From assembly GCF_009932555.1 (NCBI RefSeq), contig NZ_BLJO01000010.1:1-61937 (forward strand): a stretch of 61,937 nt of DNA, read 5' to 3'. Position 1 is the stretch's first letter; each line of letters starts with the position of its first letter. Positions 24,738-33,305 of the stretch are shown in pieces. The translations under genes and the position numbers were made by a program. The stretch is from Steroidobacter agaridevorans (lineage in GTDB: Bacteria; Pseudomonadota; Gammaproteobacteria; Steroidobacterales; Steroidobacteraceae). The notes under the pieces are model-generated. The model was not told the DNA's origin. It made no database searches and saw only the letters and a program-made list of their open reading frames with translations.

Positions 24738-25441
24738 GTCATGACATCCGCCTGGTGGTATTCGATTTCGACGGCGTGATGATCGACTTCGAGCCGCAGC
24801 TGCGCCTGCAGTTTTTGGAGCGTCTCACCGGCAGGCCCGGCGCGGATATTCACGCCGCGATCTGGGGATCGGATTTCGAGCGCGAGGCCGAAGCCGGCGC
24901 ATATCGCACGGGTGACGCGTATCTCGCTGCGTTCAACGATCGGCTCGGTTATCGGCTGTCGCGCGAACAATGGGTCGCCGCGCGTCGCTCCGCCATGCGA
25001 CTGCGGCCCGACATGGTGGACTATGCCCGGTCGCTCAGCGAGCGCGTGCGGCTGGCCTTGCTCACCAACAACGGCGCGTTGTTACACGAAGCGTTGCCGG
25101 AGCTCGTGCCCGAAGTTTGCGGCGTGTTCGCTCGTTCTCTGGTCGAAAGCGGCCGAGGCCCTTTCGACACGCCCGACAAAAGGCGCGACTTTTGCCGGTC
25201 TGTAAACCTGCACGCCAGTTATGAGTTCGGCGCTCGCAAGCCCGACCCACTGGTGTTCACGCGCTTGCTCGAACATTGCAGAGTGCCTGCCCGGCAAGCA
25301 GTATTCGTCGACGACGATGACCAATTCATACAAGGTGCGATATCCGCCGGCATGCACGGTATTCATTTCCAGAATTTGCCCACCCTGCGCGCCACGCTCG
25401 AGCCGATGCTGTCATCCCTGTCTCTATATACAGCCACATGA
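24734..25441 (+). CDS. HAD-superfamily hydrolase
   Basis: A 235-residue haloacid dehalogenase-like phosphatase: motif I VVFDFDGVMID, motif II ALLTNNG, motif III EFGARKPDP, motif IV VFVDDDDQFI. Between motifs II and III is an extra stretch of about 22 residues (SGRGPFDTPDKRRDFCRSVN) not usual in the family, encoded by less GC-rich DNA. It is coupled to the M16 pair by a 4-bp overlap. Substrate unknown. Confidence 0.82.
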   Translation: MSHDIRLVVFDFDGVMIDFEPQLRLQFLERLTGRPGADIHAAIWGSDFEREAEAGAYRTGDAYLAAFNDRLGYRLSREQWVAARRSAMRLRPDMVDYARSLSERVRLALLTNNGALLHEALPELVPEVCGVFARSLVESGRGPFDTPDKRRDFCRSVNLHASYEFGARKPDPLVFTRLLEHCRVPARQAVFVDDDDQFIQGAISAGMHGIHFQNLPTLRATLEPMLSSLSLYTAT

Positions 25442-25509
25442 TCGGGCGATATGATGCCTGCCCCCGAATTTCAGCTAACACGGACGTGGCGCACGGAAAC
25501 AGCTTGCTT

Positions 25510-25944
25510 ATGAGCGATTGGCCGCACTCAGTCATCCAAGCCGCAGTTCTGCAGTACATCCGCAGTCACCTGAAGCAATCGGACTGGAGCTTCACTCAGC
25601 TCGGCGTGGTGCACGATGCACTGGCGCGAGTGATTCAGTTGAATCCGGGCGAGCTGTGCGTGGTGAGTTGTTTCATCGACGGTCAGCGTTGGTACGTCAT
25701 GACCACGACCCGGGTGTTCGGCATCTATCGCGGCACGCGCTTCGAGTTTTCGCCGCTGCACGTTCGCAAGTGCATCTGGGGCGACTTCAAACAGGAAGGC
25801 CGGGTGCAGATCGAAGTCGCCGAAGTGCAGCTGATCGGCGGCGACAAGGTCACGCTCGCTTACGAGGCGGGCTTCGCGTCCATCGCGCCGATCTATTACG
25901 AACGTTTCTGGCACACGCGCTATCCGACGCTGCCGCGCGACTAG
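25510..25944 (+). CDS. Conserved hypothetical protein, cytoplasmic
   Basis: A protein of 144 residues beginning MSDWPHSVIQAAVLQYIRSH. It has no signal peptide or membrane segment and is alpha/beta-like, with motifs RWYVMTTTRVFGIYRGTRFEFSP and GGDKVTLAYEAG that suggest a small PH-like or Tudor-like beta domain. I cannot name the family. ATG 25510 is chosen over 25438 because the first 24 codons of the longer frame are not protein-like. Confidence 0.7.
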   Translation: MSDWPHSVIQAAVLQYIRSHLKQSDWSFTQLGVVHDALARVIQLNPGELCVVSCFIDGQRWYVMTTTRVFGIYRGTRFEFSPLHVRKCIWGDFKQEGRVQIEVAEVQLIGGDKVTLAYEAGFASIAPIYYERFWHTRYPTLPRD

Positions 25945-26014
25945 CATAAGATTCTGACAGCGCAGCCGGCCGGCCGGGCCTAAGCTGACTGCTCGTTCCT
26001 CGAGGAGAGCAGTC

Positions 26015-26413
26015 ATGGCCAGCATCCGTCGTGAAGTTCATATCCAGGCGTCGGCAGAAAAAGTGTGGGACGCGATGCGTGACGTGGGTGCACTGCATAC
26101 GCGGCTGTGTCCCGGCTTCGTGAGCGACACCAAGATGGAAGCCCAAGACGTCCGTTTGGTGACATTCGCCAACGGACGCCAGGCGCGCGAGTTGATCGTG
26201 AGCGTCGATGACGCCGCGCGACGCGTCTGCTGGGCCATCGTCGACGAGCCGTTCGTTCACTACAACGGCGCCGCGCAGGTCACGCCGCTGAACGACGGCA
26301 GCTGCCAATTCACCTGGCTCTCCGACCTGCTGCCCAACGAACTGGAACCGCAGGTCACGGCGATGATCGAAGCGGGCATTGCCGATATCAAGCGCGCCCA
26401 GGAAGCGGCTTAA
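26015..26413 (+). CDS. SRPBCC (START-like) family protein
   Basis: A 132-residue single-domain protein of the polyketide cyclase/START-like fold. The N-terminus MASIRREVHIQASAEKVWDAMRDVGALH is diagnostic, and the C-terminal long helix (QVTAMIEAGIADIKRAQEA) closes the hydrophobic pocket. It probably binds a small hydrophobic ligand. GAGGAGAG precedes ATG 26015. It stands alone. Confidence 0.88.
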   Translation: MASIRREVHIQASAEKVWDAMRDVGALHTRLCPGFVSDTKMEAQDVRLVTFANGRQARELIVSVDDAARRVCWAIVDEPFVHYNGAAQVTPLNDGSCQFTWLSDLLPNELEPQVTAMIEAGIADIKRAQEAA

Positions 26414-26466
26414 CAAAACGGTTTGCGCATAGACGTGTTCAGGCGACTTTCTGGCTCGCGGATTTG

Positions 26467-26482
26467 TGTGATGCTTGTCACA
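26467..26482. promoter_or_regulatory. CRP/Clp/Vfr-type site
   Basis: TGTGA-TGCTTG-TCACA fits the CRP half-site consensus (TGTGA-N6-TCACA) exactly. It lies 200 bp before the HD-domain gene and about 165 bp before the predicted sigma-70 -10 element, so distance is unusual for direct activation. Confidence 0.6.
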
Positions 26483-26611
26483 TAGATCACAAGTCGTGCG
26501 CGATGCTGCATCGTCCGGTGCCCGACACCGCGGCAAAAAGTCTGGCTGAATCCGCTGAAAAAGCCGCTTCGCCGCAGTTAGTGACGCCAATCCCTGACAA
26601 TTTTTCCGACA

Positions 26612-26639
26612 TGGACAAACGCCGAAAGCGGACTAGACT
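26612..26639 (+). promoter_or_regulatory. Putative sigma-70 promoter of the HD-domain gene
   Basis: TGGACA (26612-26617), 16-bp spacer, TAGACT (26634-26639). The 5' leader would begin with a hairpin CGTTGG-N8-CCAACG (26648-26667) ending 16 bp before the ATG. Confidence 0.4.
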
Positions 26640-26683
26640 CGCGGCATCGTTGGTCATTTCCCCAACGAGTCTCCCCGCTAGAA

Positions 26684-27682
26684 ATGCAGTATCGGCGCAG
26701 CGATTTCGATGTCACCAATACCGTGCAGGTGAGCTCACCCGACGCGGTCCGGCGGGCTGTGGTCGATTTGTTTCGACAGAGCTGGCCGCACTACCCGCTC
26801 GATCGGGTGGACACGGCGTTCCGGGATTTCGAGCGCCTGTTCAACGGCCAGTTTCCCGGCTACTACGGCTGCGACACCGTTTATCACGATCTGCAGCACT
26901 CGCTCGACGGCACGCTCGCCGTCGCCCGCCTGATCGTCAGTTACGATCGCACCCACCTGGCCGATGAACGTCTCGGACCGGAGCGCGCCATCCTCGGCGT
27001 GGTCACCGCGTTGTTTCATGACGCCGGTTACATCCGTCAGACCGACGACCAGACTCATCGCAACGGCGCCGAGTTCACGCTCAGCCACGTCAGCCGCAGC
27101 GCCCAGTTCATCGGCCGTTACCTGCCCACCATCGGCATGGCCGAATGGGTGCCGGTGGCGACCAAGATCGTGCACTTCACCGGTTACGAAGTGCAGTTCG
27201 ACCAGATCCGCCTGGACGACCCGCGCGACCGCAAGCTCGGCCACCTGATCGGCACCGGCGACCTGATCGCCCAGATGTCGGATCGCTGCTACCTGGAAAA
27301 ATGCCGCGACCGGCTCTATCCCGAATTCGTGCTGGGCGGCATCGCCATGCCCAGCGACTCGAGCGGCAAGACTCAGGTGAAGTACAGCTCCGGCCTGGAT
27401 GTGCTGCGACAGACGCCCGGCTTCATCGAGGACGTGCGGCGCTCCCGCCTGGATGGCGAGTTCGGCAGCGCGTACAGCTATCTGGAAGCGCTGTTCAACG
27501 GCCGCAACCCGTATATGGAAGCGATCGAGGCCAACCTGAGCTATCTCAGCGAGGTGCTGCGCACCGGCCGCTGGCCCATGCTCCGTCGCGATCCGCCGTG
27601 CTTCACCTGGGAGCGCAACCCGGTGCAGAACATCCGCTCGCTGGTCATCGGCCACCTCAAACAGGTGTGGAAGAGCGGCTGA
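26684..27682 (+). CDS. HD-domain metal-dependent phosphohydrolase
   Basis: A 332-residue protein whose N-terminal two thirds form an HD domain: YHDLQHSLDG, LFHDAGY (the HD pair) and later THRNGAEFTLSH, VPVATKIVHFTGYE. Such enzymes cleave cyclic nucleotides or other phosphoesters. No GYP motif is present, so a c-di-GMP-specific HD-GYP role is unlikely. No ribosome site is obvious before ATG 26684. A CRP-type site lies upstream. Confidence 0.85.
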   Translation: MQYRRSDFDVTNTVQVSSPDAVRRAVVDLFRQSWPHYPLDRVDTAFRDFERLFNGQFPGYYGCDTVYHDLQHSLDGTLAVARLIVSYDRTHLADERLGPERAILGVVTALFHDAGYIRQTDDQTHRNGAEFTLSHVSRSAQFIGRYLPTIGMAEWVPVATKIVHFTGYEVQFDQIRLDDPRDRKLGHLIGTGDLIAQMSDRCYLEKCRDRLYPEFVLGGIAMPSDSSGKTQVKYSSGLDVLRQTPGFIEDVRRSRLDGEFGSAYSYLEALFNGRNPYMEAIEANLSYLSEVLRTGRWPMLRRDPPCFTWERNPVQNIRSLVIGHLKQVWKSG

Positions 27683-27707
27683 GCCGGGCGCCGGCTAACA
27701 TGGCGGG

Positions 27708-28967
27708 ATGCCCGACACTCCCGAACCCAGCTGGCTCAATCTCGGCGTCGCACTCGCCGTCGGCTTCCTGATCGGCATCGAGCGCGAACGCAGTAAGGGC
27801 ACCGGCCCGAATCGCGCCGTCGCCGGCCTTCGCACCTTCACCCTCATCGCGCTCGCCGGCGCACTCGGTCTGTGGATCGGCGGCGTTTATGTCTTCATCG
27901 CCACCGGCGCCATCGTCGGCCTGCTGATCGCGGTCGGTTACATACGTACTCGCGATACCGATCCCGGGCTCACCACCGAGATCGCGATGGTCGTTACATT
28001 CCTGCTCGGTGGCCTGGCGGTTCGCGACCCGCGACTCGGCGCCGCGTTGGCGGTGATCGTCGCCATCCTGCTCGCCTTCCGCAGCTACGCACACAACTGG
28101 GTCAAAAACGTTCTGACCGATGACGAGGTCCGCGACGGCCTGCTGCTCGCCGCCGCGGCGCTGGTCATCCTGCCGCTCACGCCGACTGAGCCGATCGATC
28201 CGTGGGGCGTCGTTCAGCCGCGAAAGCTGTGGATGCTCGCGGTGCTGGTCATGGCGATCAACGCGCTTGGTTACGTCGCGTTGCGCGCCTTCGGCGCCAA
28301 GACCGGACTGGCGATCGCGGGATTGCTGTCGGGCTTCGTATCGAGCACCGCCACGATCGGCGCCATGGGCGCACGCACCCAGAGTCAGCCGGAATTGCAC
28401 AAAGGCGCGGTCGCTGGCGCCGCTGCTTCGTCGGTTGCAACCGTGATTCAGCTCGCCATCGTCGTGGGCCTGGTGAGCATGCCGACGCTGTTGATGCTCA
28501 CGCCTTCGCTGATCGCGTCAGGAATCGCGGCTGTTACTTATGCTGGCATCTTCGCGCTGCGCAGTTTCCGCGAGAAGTCGGGACCTGGGGATGCGCCGAA
28601 AGGCCGCCCTTTCGAGCCCAAGACCGCCATCGTCTTCGTGCTGGTGGTCGGACTCACGCTGCTGATCTCGGCGCTGCTGACTCAATGGCTCGGCGACCGA
28701 GGCTTGCTGATCGCAGCCGGCGTCGCCGGTTTTACCGATGCCCATGCGCCCGCGATTTCGTCAGCATCGCTGGCAGCGAGCGGACGGACGCACGCGGAGT
28801 TCGCGGCCCTCGCTGTGCTGGTCGGCTTCTCGACCAACATCCTGAGCAAGACGGCCGTCGCATTCTCGCTGGGCGATCGACGCTACGCCTATGAGCTGAC
28901 CCCCGGGTTGGTTCTGATGGCGGCAGCTGCCTGGGGTGCGTGGTCGGTTCGCGCTTTCTTCGTTTAA
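27708..28967 (+). CDS. MgtC/SapB-DUF4010 membrane protein
   Basis: A 419-residue polytopic membrane protein. The N-terminal MgtC/SapB domain (ALAVGFLIGIERERSKG...AGLRTFTLIALAGAL) is followed by a DUF4010 domain with about seven further helices (GLLSGFVSSTATIGAMGAR; GFTDAHAPAISSASLA). Families with this architecture are membrane proteins of unknown transport role. It starts 25 bp after the HD gene. Confidence 0.88.
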   Translation: MPDTPEPSWLNLGVALAVGFLIGIERERSKGTGPNRAVAGLRTFTLIALAGALGLWIGGVYVFIATGAIVGLLIAVGYIRTRDTDPGLTTEIAMVVTFLLGGLAVRDPRLGAALAVIVAILLAFRSYAHNWVKNVLTDDEVRDGLLLAAAALVILPLTPTEPIDPWGVVQPRKLWMLAVLVMAINALGYVALRAFGAKTGLAIAGLLSGFVSSTATIGAMGARTQSQPELHKGAVAGAAASSVATVIQLAIVVGLVSMPTLLMLTPSLIASGIAAVTYAGIFALRSFREKSGPGDAPKGRPFEPKTAIVFVLVVGLTLLISALLTQWLGDRGLLIAAGVAGFTDAHAPAISSASLAASGRTHAEFAALAVLVGFSTNILSKTAVAFSLGDRRYAYELTPGLVLMAAAAWGAWSVRAFFV

Positions 28968-28985
28968 GCCATTCATACTGCGCCG

Positions 28986-29822
28986 ATGAGTGCACGGTTC
29001 ACCCGACTGAATGCCCGGTTTCCACATAAGCGCGTGTTCATTACCGGCGCTGGCAGTGGGCTGGGCCTCGAAGTGGCCAAGGCGTTGGCCGCCGACGGCT
29101 GGACGCTCGGGCTGTTCGATCGCAATCTGGAGCGCCTCACCACCGTCGAAGCGCAATTCGCCGAAGCCGGCGTGAAGGTGGTCGCCTATCCAGGCGACGT
29201 CACGCAGGCGGACGAGCTCACGGTTGCGGTGAATTCGTTCGCCGCGACTCACGACGGCCTGGACGTGATGATCAACAACGCCGGCGTCGCGGGCGGCGGC
29301 TCGATGATGGAAGTGTCGCTGGAAGACTGGCGCTGGATCATCGACATCAACGTCATGGGCGTCGTGCACGGTTCGCGCGCCGCCATTCCTCACCTGCAAC
29401 GCAATGGCAGCGGCTTGCTGATCAATGTCGCGAGCGCGGCGGCGTTTGCATCGGCGCCGGGCATGATCTCGTACAACGCCACCAAGGCCGCGGTCGTCTC
29501 GATCAGCGAAACGTTGGTAAACGAACTGCGGCCAGTCGGCACCCAGGTGTCGGTGGTGATGCCGACGTTCTTTCGTTCTTCGCTATTGGAAACATTTCGC
29601 GGCCCGGCGCACGCACGCCTGCTTGCGAACAAGGCAACGCAGAGATCGGAATATCCGGTCGAGCAGGCCGCGCAGGATTTGCTGACAGCATCCGCCGACG
29701 GCCGGACCTACATTGTGCTACCCAAAGCGGCGCGCACGATGTGGCGGATGAAACGCTGGATGCCGCTGCGTTTCCTCGATCGAGTCAGGGACTTCACGCA
29801 GCGGCAACCCCAAACCGACTGA
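28986..29822 (+). CDS. Short-chain dehydrogenase/reductase
   Basis: A 278-residue classical SDR: TGAGSGLG cofactor motif (20-27), NNAG, catalytic Tyr163 and Lys167 (YNATK). The acidic residue after beta-2 (LFDRN) suggests NAD(H). The C-terminal tail with basic residues (RTMWRMKRWMPLRF) is common in SDRs acting on lipids. The substrate is unknown. It ends one base before the stop of the convergent M15 peptidase gene. Confidence 0.9.
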   Translation: MSARFTRLNARFPHKRVFITGAGSGLGLEVAKALAADGWTLGLFDRNLERLTTVEAQFAEAGVKVVAYPGDVTQADELTVAVNSFAATHDGLDVMINNAGVAGGGSMMEVSLEDWRWIIDINVMGVVHGSRAAIPHLQRNGSGLLINVASAAAFASAPGMISYNATKAAVVSISETLVNELRPVGTQVSVVMPTFFRSSLLETFRGPAHARLLANKATQRSEYPVEQAAQDLLTASADGRTYIVLPKAARTMWRMKRWMPLRFLDRVRDFTQRQPQTD

Positions 29823-30500
29823 TCAGCTCGGAGTGTCCACCGCGAGCAGGAAGCGCGTGTAGATTTCGGGCAGGCGCGCCAGCACGTGCGGCTTGCCTTC
29901 GATGTTGCTGGCCTCCAGTACTCGCCGCAGGGTCGACAGGCTGAGCGACTCCAGCGCCGGTTGTGAAATCGGCGCGTAGCTCAAATGCCAGGGCTCCGGA
30001 CTCACGCCACCGCGGTCGGTGCGGTACGGCCGATAAAATCCGAAACGTCGCATATTGGCGTCGAGCCATTGCGACAACCGCCCGAATATTCCCTCCGGTG
30101 CGTATTCGGCAGGCAACAACTCGACCGTGTAACCGGGCGGTACTGCGGCGGCGTCGATGACATCCACATCGCTGCCCCAGTGATGCCGGCTGCCGCCCGG
30201 AATCGCCGACCAGCACAGAATCGCGTCGACCGCCGCCGAATCCGGCAGCTGCTTGCGATCGAGCAATGCGCCCTGCCGATCGTAGATCGGCCGCTCGCCG
30301 CTCCACTTGCGATTCCAGATGCCGAGCTGGGCCTGGAAATCCCGGAAACTTGAGCGTGGCGTGAGATCGATGCCGGCGTCGCGCGCGGCGTCTCTCATCG
30401 CGAGAAAGGATGCCACTGCTTCATAGTGAAGCATGCAGCGCGGGTCACTCAATTCCACGACATGACTGCGCGCCTGTCCGGTGAGCTCGAGCTCGTTCAT
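29823..30500 (-). CDS. VanY-type D-Ala-D-Ala carboxypeptidase (M15)
   Basis: A 225-residue peptidase M15B protein. The zinc and catalytic motifs are SRHHWGSDVD (104-113; ligands H106 and D113) and EPWH (E169, H172). It has no signal peptide or membrane anchor (MNELELTGQARSHVVELS), which is unusual for enzymes that trim peptidoglycan in the periplasm; it may work on recycled muropeptides in the cytoplasm. ATG 30500 is preceded by GGAC. Confidence 0.85.
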   Translation of the reverse strand: MNELELTGQARSHVVELSDPRCMLHYEAVASFLAMRDAARDAGIDLTPRSSFRDFQAQLGIWNRKWSGERPIYDRQGALLDRKQLPDSAAVDAILCWSAIPGGSRHHWGSDVDVIDAAAVPPGYTVELLPAEYAPEGIFGRLSQWLDANMRRFGFYRPYRTDRGGVSPEPWHLSYAPISQPALESLSLSTLRRVLEASNIEGKPHVLARLPEIYTRFLLAVDTPS

Positions 30501-30532
30501 TACAATCTGCGTCCTAGGCCGAAAAGTGACTG

Positions 30533-30560
30533 AAAAAAGGCGGCTTTTGCCGCGTTTTTT
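30533..30560. terminator. Symmetric terminator-shaped hairpin in a divergent promoter region
   Basis: A6-G-GCGGC-TTTT-GCCGC-G-T6 has an intrinsic-terminator shape on both strands. It lies between two divergent genes (30500 and 30721), where a terminator is not expected. Confidence 0.6.
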
Positions 30561-30590
30561 AACATTCTAATCGTTTGGTATGTTAAAAAA
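30555..30590. promoter_or_regulatory. AT-rich inverted repeat with 11-bp perfect arms
   Basis: TTTTTTAACAT (30555-30565) and ATGTTAAAAAA (30580-30590) flank a 14-bp spacer. Its left arm shares the T6 run of the hairpin at 30533, so the two structures are mutually exclusive. It may be an operator or alternative RNA hairpin for either flanking gene. Confidence 0.45.
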
Positions 30591-30720
30591 ACCGACAAGT
30601 AAACCAGGTGTCTCGCCAGCGCGAAAAACCCGAGTATCATGCCGGAACGAAGCGGTAGTGCCAGCGTGCCGAAGCCGAGGCACCTTCGGCAGCACAAGCA
30701 AGTAAGTTGCGGAGTATGGG

Positions 30721-33165
30721 TTGAGATCGCGGGGCCTCAAAATCAGGTTGCTCTCCGTCGCCATCGCGGCGGGCGTTGCCATTGCCGCAACCCTGTTCCT
30801 GCTGGAATACCTCGACTATCGCAAGTCGAGCGATGTGCTGGTCCGGCAGGGCGAGCGCTCGCTGCTCAATGCCGAAGCACAGCGGCTGGACCTGCTGGCG
30901 AGCGACATGGCCGCCGCGGGCGCCCAGGCCCTGGAAACAGCGCTGCTCGACCATGACCAGCGCACCCTGGAAAAAATCGTCACCTCGCTGCTGAACAATC
31001 CTTATTCGATTTCGGCGCGCGTCGTGGCGCCCGACGGCTCGGTGATCTACGAGACGATTCGGCAAGATCAGTGGACCCAGCACATCACCGATCAGGACAA
31101 GCGCACCATCCGGCGCGGCCTCGGCGGCGTCGAGTCGCTCGGCACCCTGGAGATCATCGTGGGCCGGCCCGGCCTCGCCGACACTGCGCTCGCATTGAAG
31201 TCGCAACTGGAGCGTGTTCAACAGCGCGACTTCGAACGCCGCATCTGGATCGTCGCCGGCGTGGGCGTGCTCATCACCGGCCTGCTGACGCTGGTCGCAT
31301 GGATGCTGGCGCAGCGCCTGGAGCGTCCGATCGTCGAGCTGATCCGCTCGGCCGAGCGCATCGGCGAAGGCGATTACACCCGTCCGCACAAAGTCACCAG
31401 CAACGATGAGATCGCCGAGCTGGAGATGGCGCTGGACCGCATGCGCCAGAACCTGCGCCAGACGACCATCACCAAGAACTATCTGACCATCGTCCTCAAC
31501 AGCATGAACGACGCCGTGCTGGTGACCTCGCCGGACGGCATGGTGCGCAAGATCAACGACGCGGCGGTTCGTCTGTTCGGCTACAACGAAGAAGAGATCG
31601 CCGGCCAGCCGTTCATCAACCTGATCGCCGAGAACGAGCGCGACAACTTCTCGCTCGAAGCGGCCGGCGTCGAGACCCGCGAGACTGTGATTGCCACGCA
31701 CAGCGGCCAGACCATTCCGGTGTCGCTGTCGGGCGCGCCGATCGCCGGCGACGATCCGCAGTTCCAGGGCACGATCTTCGTCGTTCGTAACATCACCGAT
31801 CGCAAGCGGGCCGAGCGTCGCATCCGCTACCTCGCCCGTTACGACGCGCTGACCAAAGTGCCGAACCGCATGCAGTTCCAGCACATGCTGCAGCAGGCGA
31901 TCGCCCGCGCGCGACGCAACGATCGCGGCATCGTGCTGCTGTATCTGGACATGGATCGGTTCAAAGAGATCAACGACACGTTCGGTCACGCCGCCGGCGA
32001 CCGTACGCTCGAAGTGCTCAGCGAACGTTTGATCCGCATCCTGCCGCGTGAAGCCGTGGTCGGCCGGCTGGCGGGCGATGAGTTCGGTCTGTTCATCGAA
32101 GGCTTCGCGGACACCGAGGACGAGCGCACGCAGGCCGCGAATCTCGCGCGCATGGTGCTCGCCGAAGTCTGCAAGGCGTATTACGTCGATCAGCAGGAAG
32201 TATTCCTGACCGCCAGCGTCGGCATCGCGTTCTGTCCGAAGGACGCCGAGAACGTGATCGACCTGATCCGCAACGCCGACGCGGCGATGTATCACTCCAA
32301 ACAGAACGGCGGCAACAGCTTCGCGTTCTACTCGCCCGACATGAACGCCGCGGCGGTCGAACGTTTGATGCTGAAGAGCAAGCTGCGTCGTGCGCTCGAG
32401 CGTGACGAGCTGATCATGGTGTATCAGCCGAAGGTGGACCTGCGCGACGGTCGCATCATCGGCGCGGAAGCGCTGTTGCGCTGGCGCCTGCCGGGGCATG
32501 GCGATATTCCGCCATCGCAGTTCATTCCGCTGGCCGAAGAGACGAATTTGATTCTGGGCATCGGCGAGTGGGTGTTGAACCGCGTCTGCGCCGACTATCA
32601 CCGCTGGCAGGACAAGATCAAAAACCCCGGCCGCGTTTCGATCAACCTGTCGCTGAAACAGCTGCGCCAGGCAAGCTTCATCACTCGCTGCAAGTCGGTG
32701 TTCCGTCGTCACGAAGTCTCGCCGACCTGCTTCGAGCTGGAAATCACCGAAACGACGTTGATGGTCGACCCGAAGCGCACCATCAAGCTGCTCGACGAGC
32801 TGTACGCCATGGGCCTGCACCTGTCCATCGACGACTTCGGCACCGGTTACTCTTCGCTGTCGGCCCTGCAACAGTTCCCGATCGGCACGCTGAAGATCGA
32901 CCAATCCTTCGTCCGCGACGCCGCCATCAACAGCGACGACGCCACCATCGTCCGCACCATCATCGACATGGGCAAGGCACTGGAAGTGGACGTGGTCGCC
33001 GAAGGCATCGAGACCGAAGAACAGTTCAACTTCCTCCGCAACCGCGGCTGCCACTATGGCCAGGGCCGCCTGTTCGGCGACGCCATGACCTCGGACGAAT
33101 TCCTGTCGCTGGTCCTCACGCAGGAAAGCGGCCGGACCAAAGTCAGCGAGCTGTTCGCGTCGTAG
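30721..33165 (+). CDS. Membrane sensor with HAMP, PAS, GGDEF and EAL domains
   Basis: An 814-residue inner-membrane protein with two N-terminal helices (about 7-27 and 178-200) around a periplasmic sensor, HAMP (about 200-252), PAS (258-370), GGDEF (375-540) and EAL (550-800). The GGDEF motif is AGDEF (451-455), which can be active. The EAL domain keeps EAL (583-585), the DDFGTGYSS and EGIET motifs, so it is probably a c-di-GMP phosphodiesterase. TTG 30721 is chosen: GGAG lies six bases upstream and the nearby ATG 30717 runs into a stop. The leader contains the hairpins at 30533-30590. Confidence 0.9.
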   Translation: MRSRGLKIRLLSVAIAAGVAIAATLFLLEYLDYRKSSDVLVRQGERSLLNAEAQRLDLLASDMAAAGAQALETALLDHDQRTLEKIVTSLLNNPYSISARVVAPDGSVIYETIRQDQWTQHITDQDKRTIRRGLGGVESLGTLEIIVGRPGLADTALALKSQLERVQQRDFERRIWIVAGVGVLITGLLTLVAWMLAQRLERPIVELIRSAERIGEGDYTRPHKVTSNDEIAELEMALDRMRQNLRQTTITKNYLTIVLNSMNDAVLVTSPDGMVRKINDAAVRLFGYNEEEIAGQPFINLIAENERDNFSLEAAGVETRETVIATHSGQTIPVSLSGAPIAGDDPQFQGTIFVVRNITDRKRAERRIRYLARYDALTKVPNRMQFQHMLQQAIARARRNDRGIVLLYLDMDRFKEINDTFGHAAGDRTLEVLSERLIRILPREAVVGRLAGDEFGLFIEGFADTEDERTQAANLARMVLAEVCKAYYVDQQEVFLTASVGIAFCPKDAENVIDLIRNADAAMYHSKQNGGNSFAFYSPDMNAAAVERLMLKSKLRRALERDELIMVYQPKVDLRDGRIIGAEALLRWRLPGHGDIPPSQFIPLAEETNLILGIGEWVLNRVCADYHRWQDKIKNPGRVSINLSLKQLRQASFITRCKSVFRRHEVSPTCFELEITETTLMVDPKRTIKLLDELYAMGLHLSIDDFGTGYSSLSALQQFPIGTLKIDQSFVRDAAINSDDATIVRTIIDMGKALEVDVVAEGIETEEQFNFLRNRGCHYGQGRLFGDAMTSDEFLSLVLTQESGRTKVSELFAS

Positions 33166-33305
33166 TCCCTTCGAGCGCCTGTTGCGCGTTCGCCCCGTCC
33201 GAATCGACGCTCTAACATCCGCGCGCTCAACCGCGGAATGGCGCGCGGCACGTCGCAGCGGGGGAAGTTGCATACCGCAGTGCGCTCCGGGTAGTAAGGC
33301 AAGCC

